Shown here piece by piece: positions 6,660 through 6,816 of a stretch of DNA of 6,816 bases (positions are counted from its first letter, which is position 1; each line of letters opens with the position of its first letter). Position numbers and translations under genes: made by a program. The stretch is taken from positions 1 to 6,816 of the forward strand of contig JAAZBR010000214.1 in NCBI GenBank assembly GCA_012513735.1. The letters run 5' to 3'. The notes under the pieces are model-generated. The model made no database searches, was not told where the DNA came from, and was given only the letters and a program-made list of their open reading frames with translations. The stretch comes from Clostridiales bacterium. GTDB taxonomy: Bacteria; Bacillota; Clostridia; Christensenellales; Aristaeellaceae.

Positions 6660-6731
6660 GGGCGCGAAACAGATAACGGGGGATAACAGTGTTGAGGTAT
6701 GATACATAGGTAACACTTAAGGGAAAGAAAA

Positions 6732-6790
6732 GCAGAGAGACTTTGGTAGAATGGTTTTGCAACAAACTAACTACTGAAGGAGCTCTCTGC
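6732..6790 (+). promoter_or_regulatory. Inverted repeat in the leader of the right-edge gene
   Basis: GCAGAGAG (6732-6739) and CTCTCTGC (6783-6790) are perfect inverted copies separated by 43 bases. The right arm fills the space between the ribosome binding site AAGGAG (6777-6782) and the ATG at 6791. If transcribed from upstream, the pairing would hide the start codon region. Such gating is known for several transposase genes, but here it is only suggested by position, and the loop is long. Confidence 0.4.
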
Positions 6791-6816
6791 ATGGACAAGT
6801 TAACTCAAGATGCACA
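6791..6816 (+). CDS. Start of an unidentified plus-strand gene (partial)
   Basis: ATG at 6791 opens MDKLTQDA and continues to the window edge. AAGGAG at 6777-6782 is placed 8 bases upstream, so the start is well supported although only the first eight complete codons are visible. The gene diverges from glnS. The surrounding sequence is more A+T-rich than the synthetase operon and carries an inverted repeat beside the start codon, which would fit the start of an insertion-sequence gene. Eight residues do not allow identification, and a chromosomal gene is equally possible. Confidence 0.5.

Noticed and set aside
3781..6702. A 973-codon open frame on the plus strand across gltX and glnS
   Set aside because: It is antisense to two certain synthetase genes and runs through their intergenic gap and the glnS promoter. 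Its translation is rich in His, Gln and Gly with no recognisable domain. In G+C-rich genes that avoid certain codons, antisense frames often stay open.
6598..6798. N-terminal extension of GlnRS by 67 codons
   Set aside because: It would read through the TATAAT/TTGTTC promoter and the ribosome binding site. Known GlnRS proteins begin close to the chosen start.

Overview
The window reads as chromosomal DNA from a gut-type Clostridia, most likely Oscillospiraceae/Ruminococcaceae (relatives of Faecalibacterium, Gemmiger or Subdoligranulum). This is an inference from the G+C-rich coding sequence with strong AGGAGG-type ribosome binding sites, Bacillota-like sigma-A promoters, a biotin-type sodium-pump decarboxylase beta subunit with a tiny OadG-like partner, and a glutaminyl-tRNA synthetase next to a glutamyl-tRNA synthetase. 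No rRNA, tRNA or CRISPR array was seen.

Almost all coding is on the minus strand, so the genes read right to left. At the right edge (6791-6816) the first nine codons of a plus-strand gene are visible behind a good ribosome binding site and an 8-bp inverted repeat; its identity is unknown. Divergent from it, a consensus-like promoter (6631-6659) drives glnS (4897-6597), then gltX (3397-4854), oadB (2105-3307) and a 46-codon OadG-related gene (1892-2032), ending at a clear intrinsic terminator (1840-1869). No internal promoter or terminator with a T-tract was found between these four genes, so they may form one transcript. The gltX-oadB gap carries two hairpins and the oadB-oadG gap carries one.

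Left of the terminator lies a striking 162-bp nested palindrome (1655-1816) whose ends and central hairpin share one axis. It looks like a foldback MITE/REP-type repeat or a structured RNA element. Beyond it a second good promoter (1583-1611) serves a MotA/TolQ/ExbB-type proton-channel gene (1540 down to the left edge, incomplete). That protein has three N-terminal membrane segments and a tail of more than 300 residues, a shape shared with ZorA of the Zorya phage-defence system and with other long-tailed MotA-like proteins.

The two synthetases charge tRNA-Gln and tRNA-Glu. OadB with the small subunit would form the membrane sodium-translocating part of a biotin-dependent decarboxylase, but no carboxyltransferase or biotin carrier gene is present here. 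The most interesting items are the long-tailed ion-channel gene, the palindromic element and the orphan OadB/mini-OadG pair.
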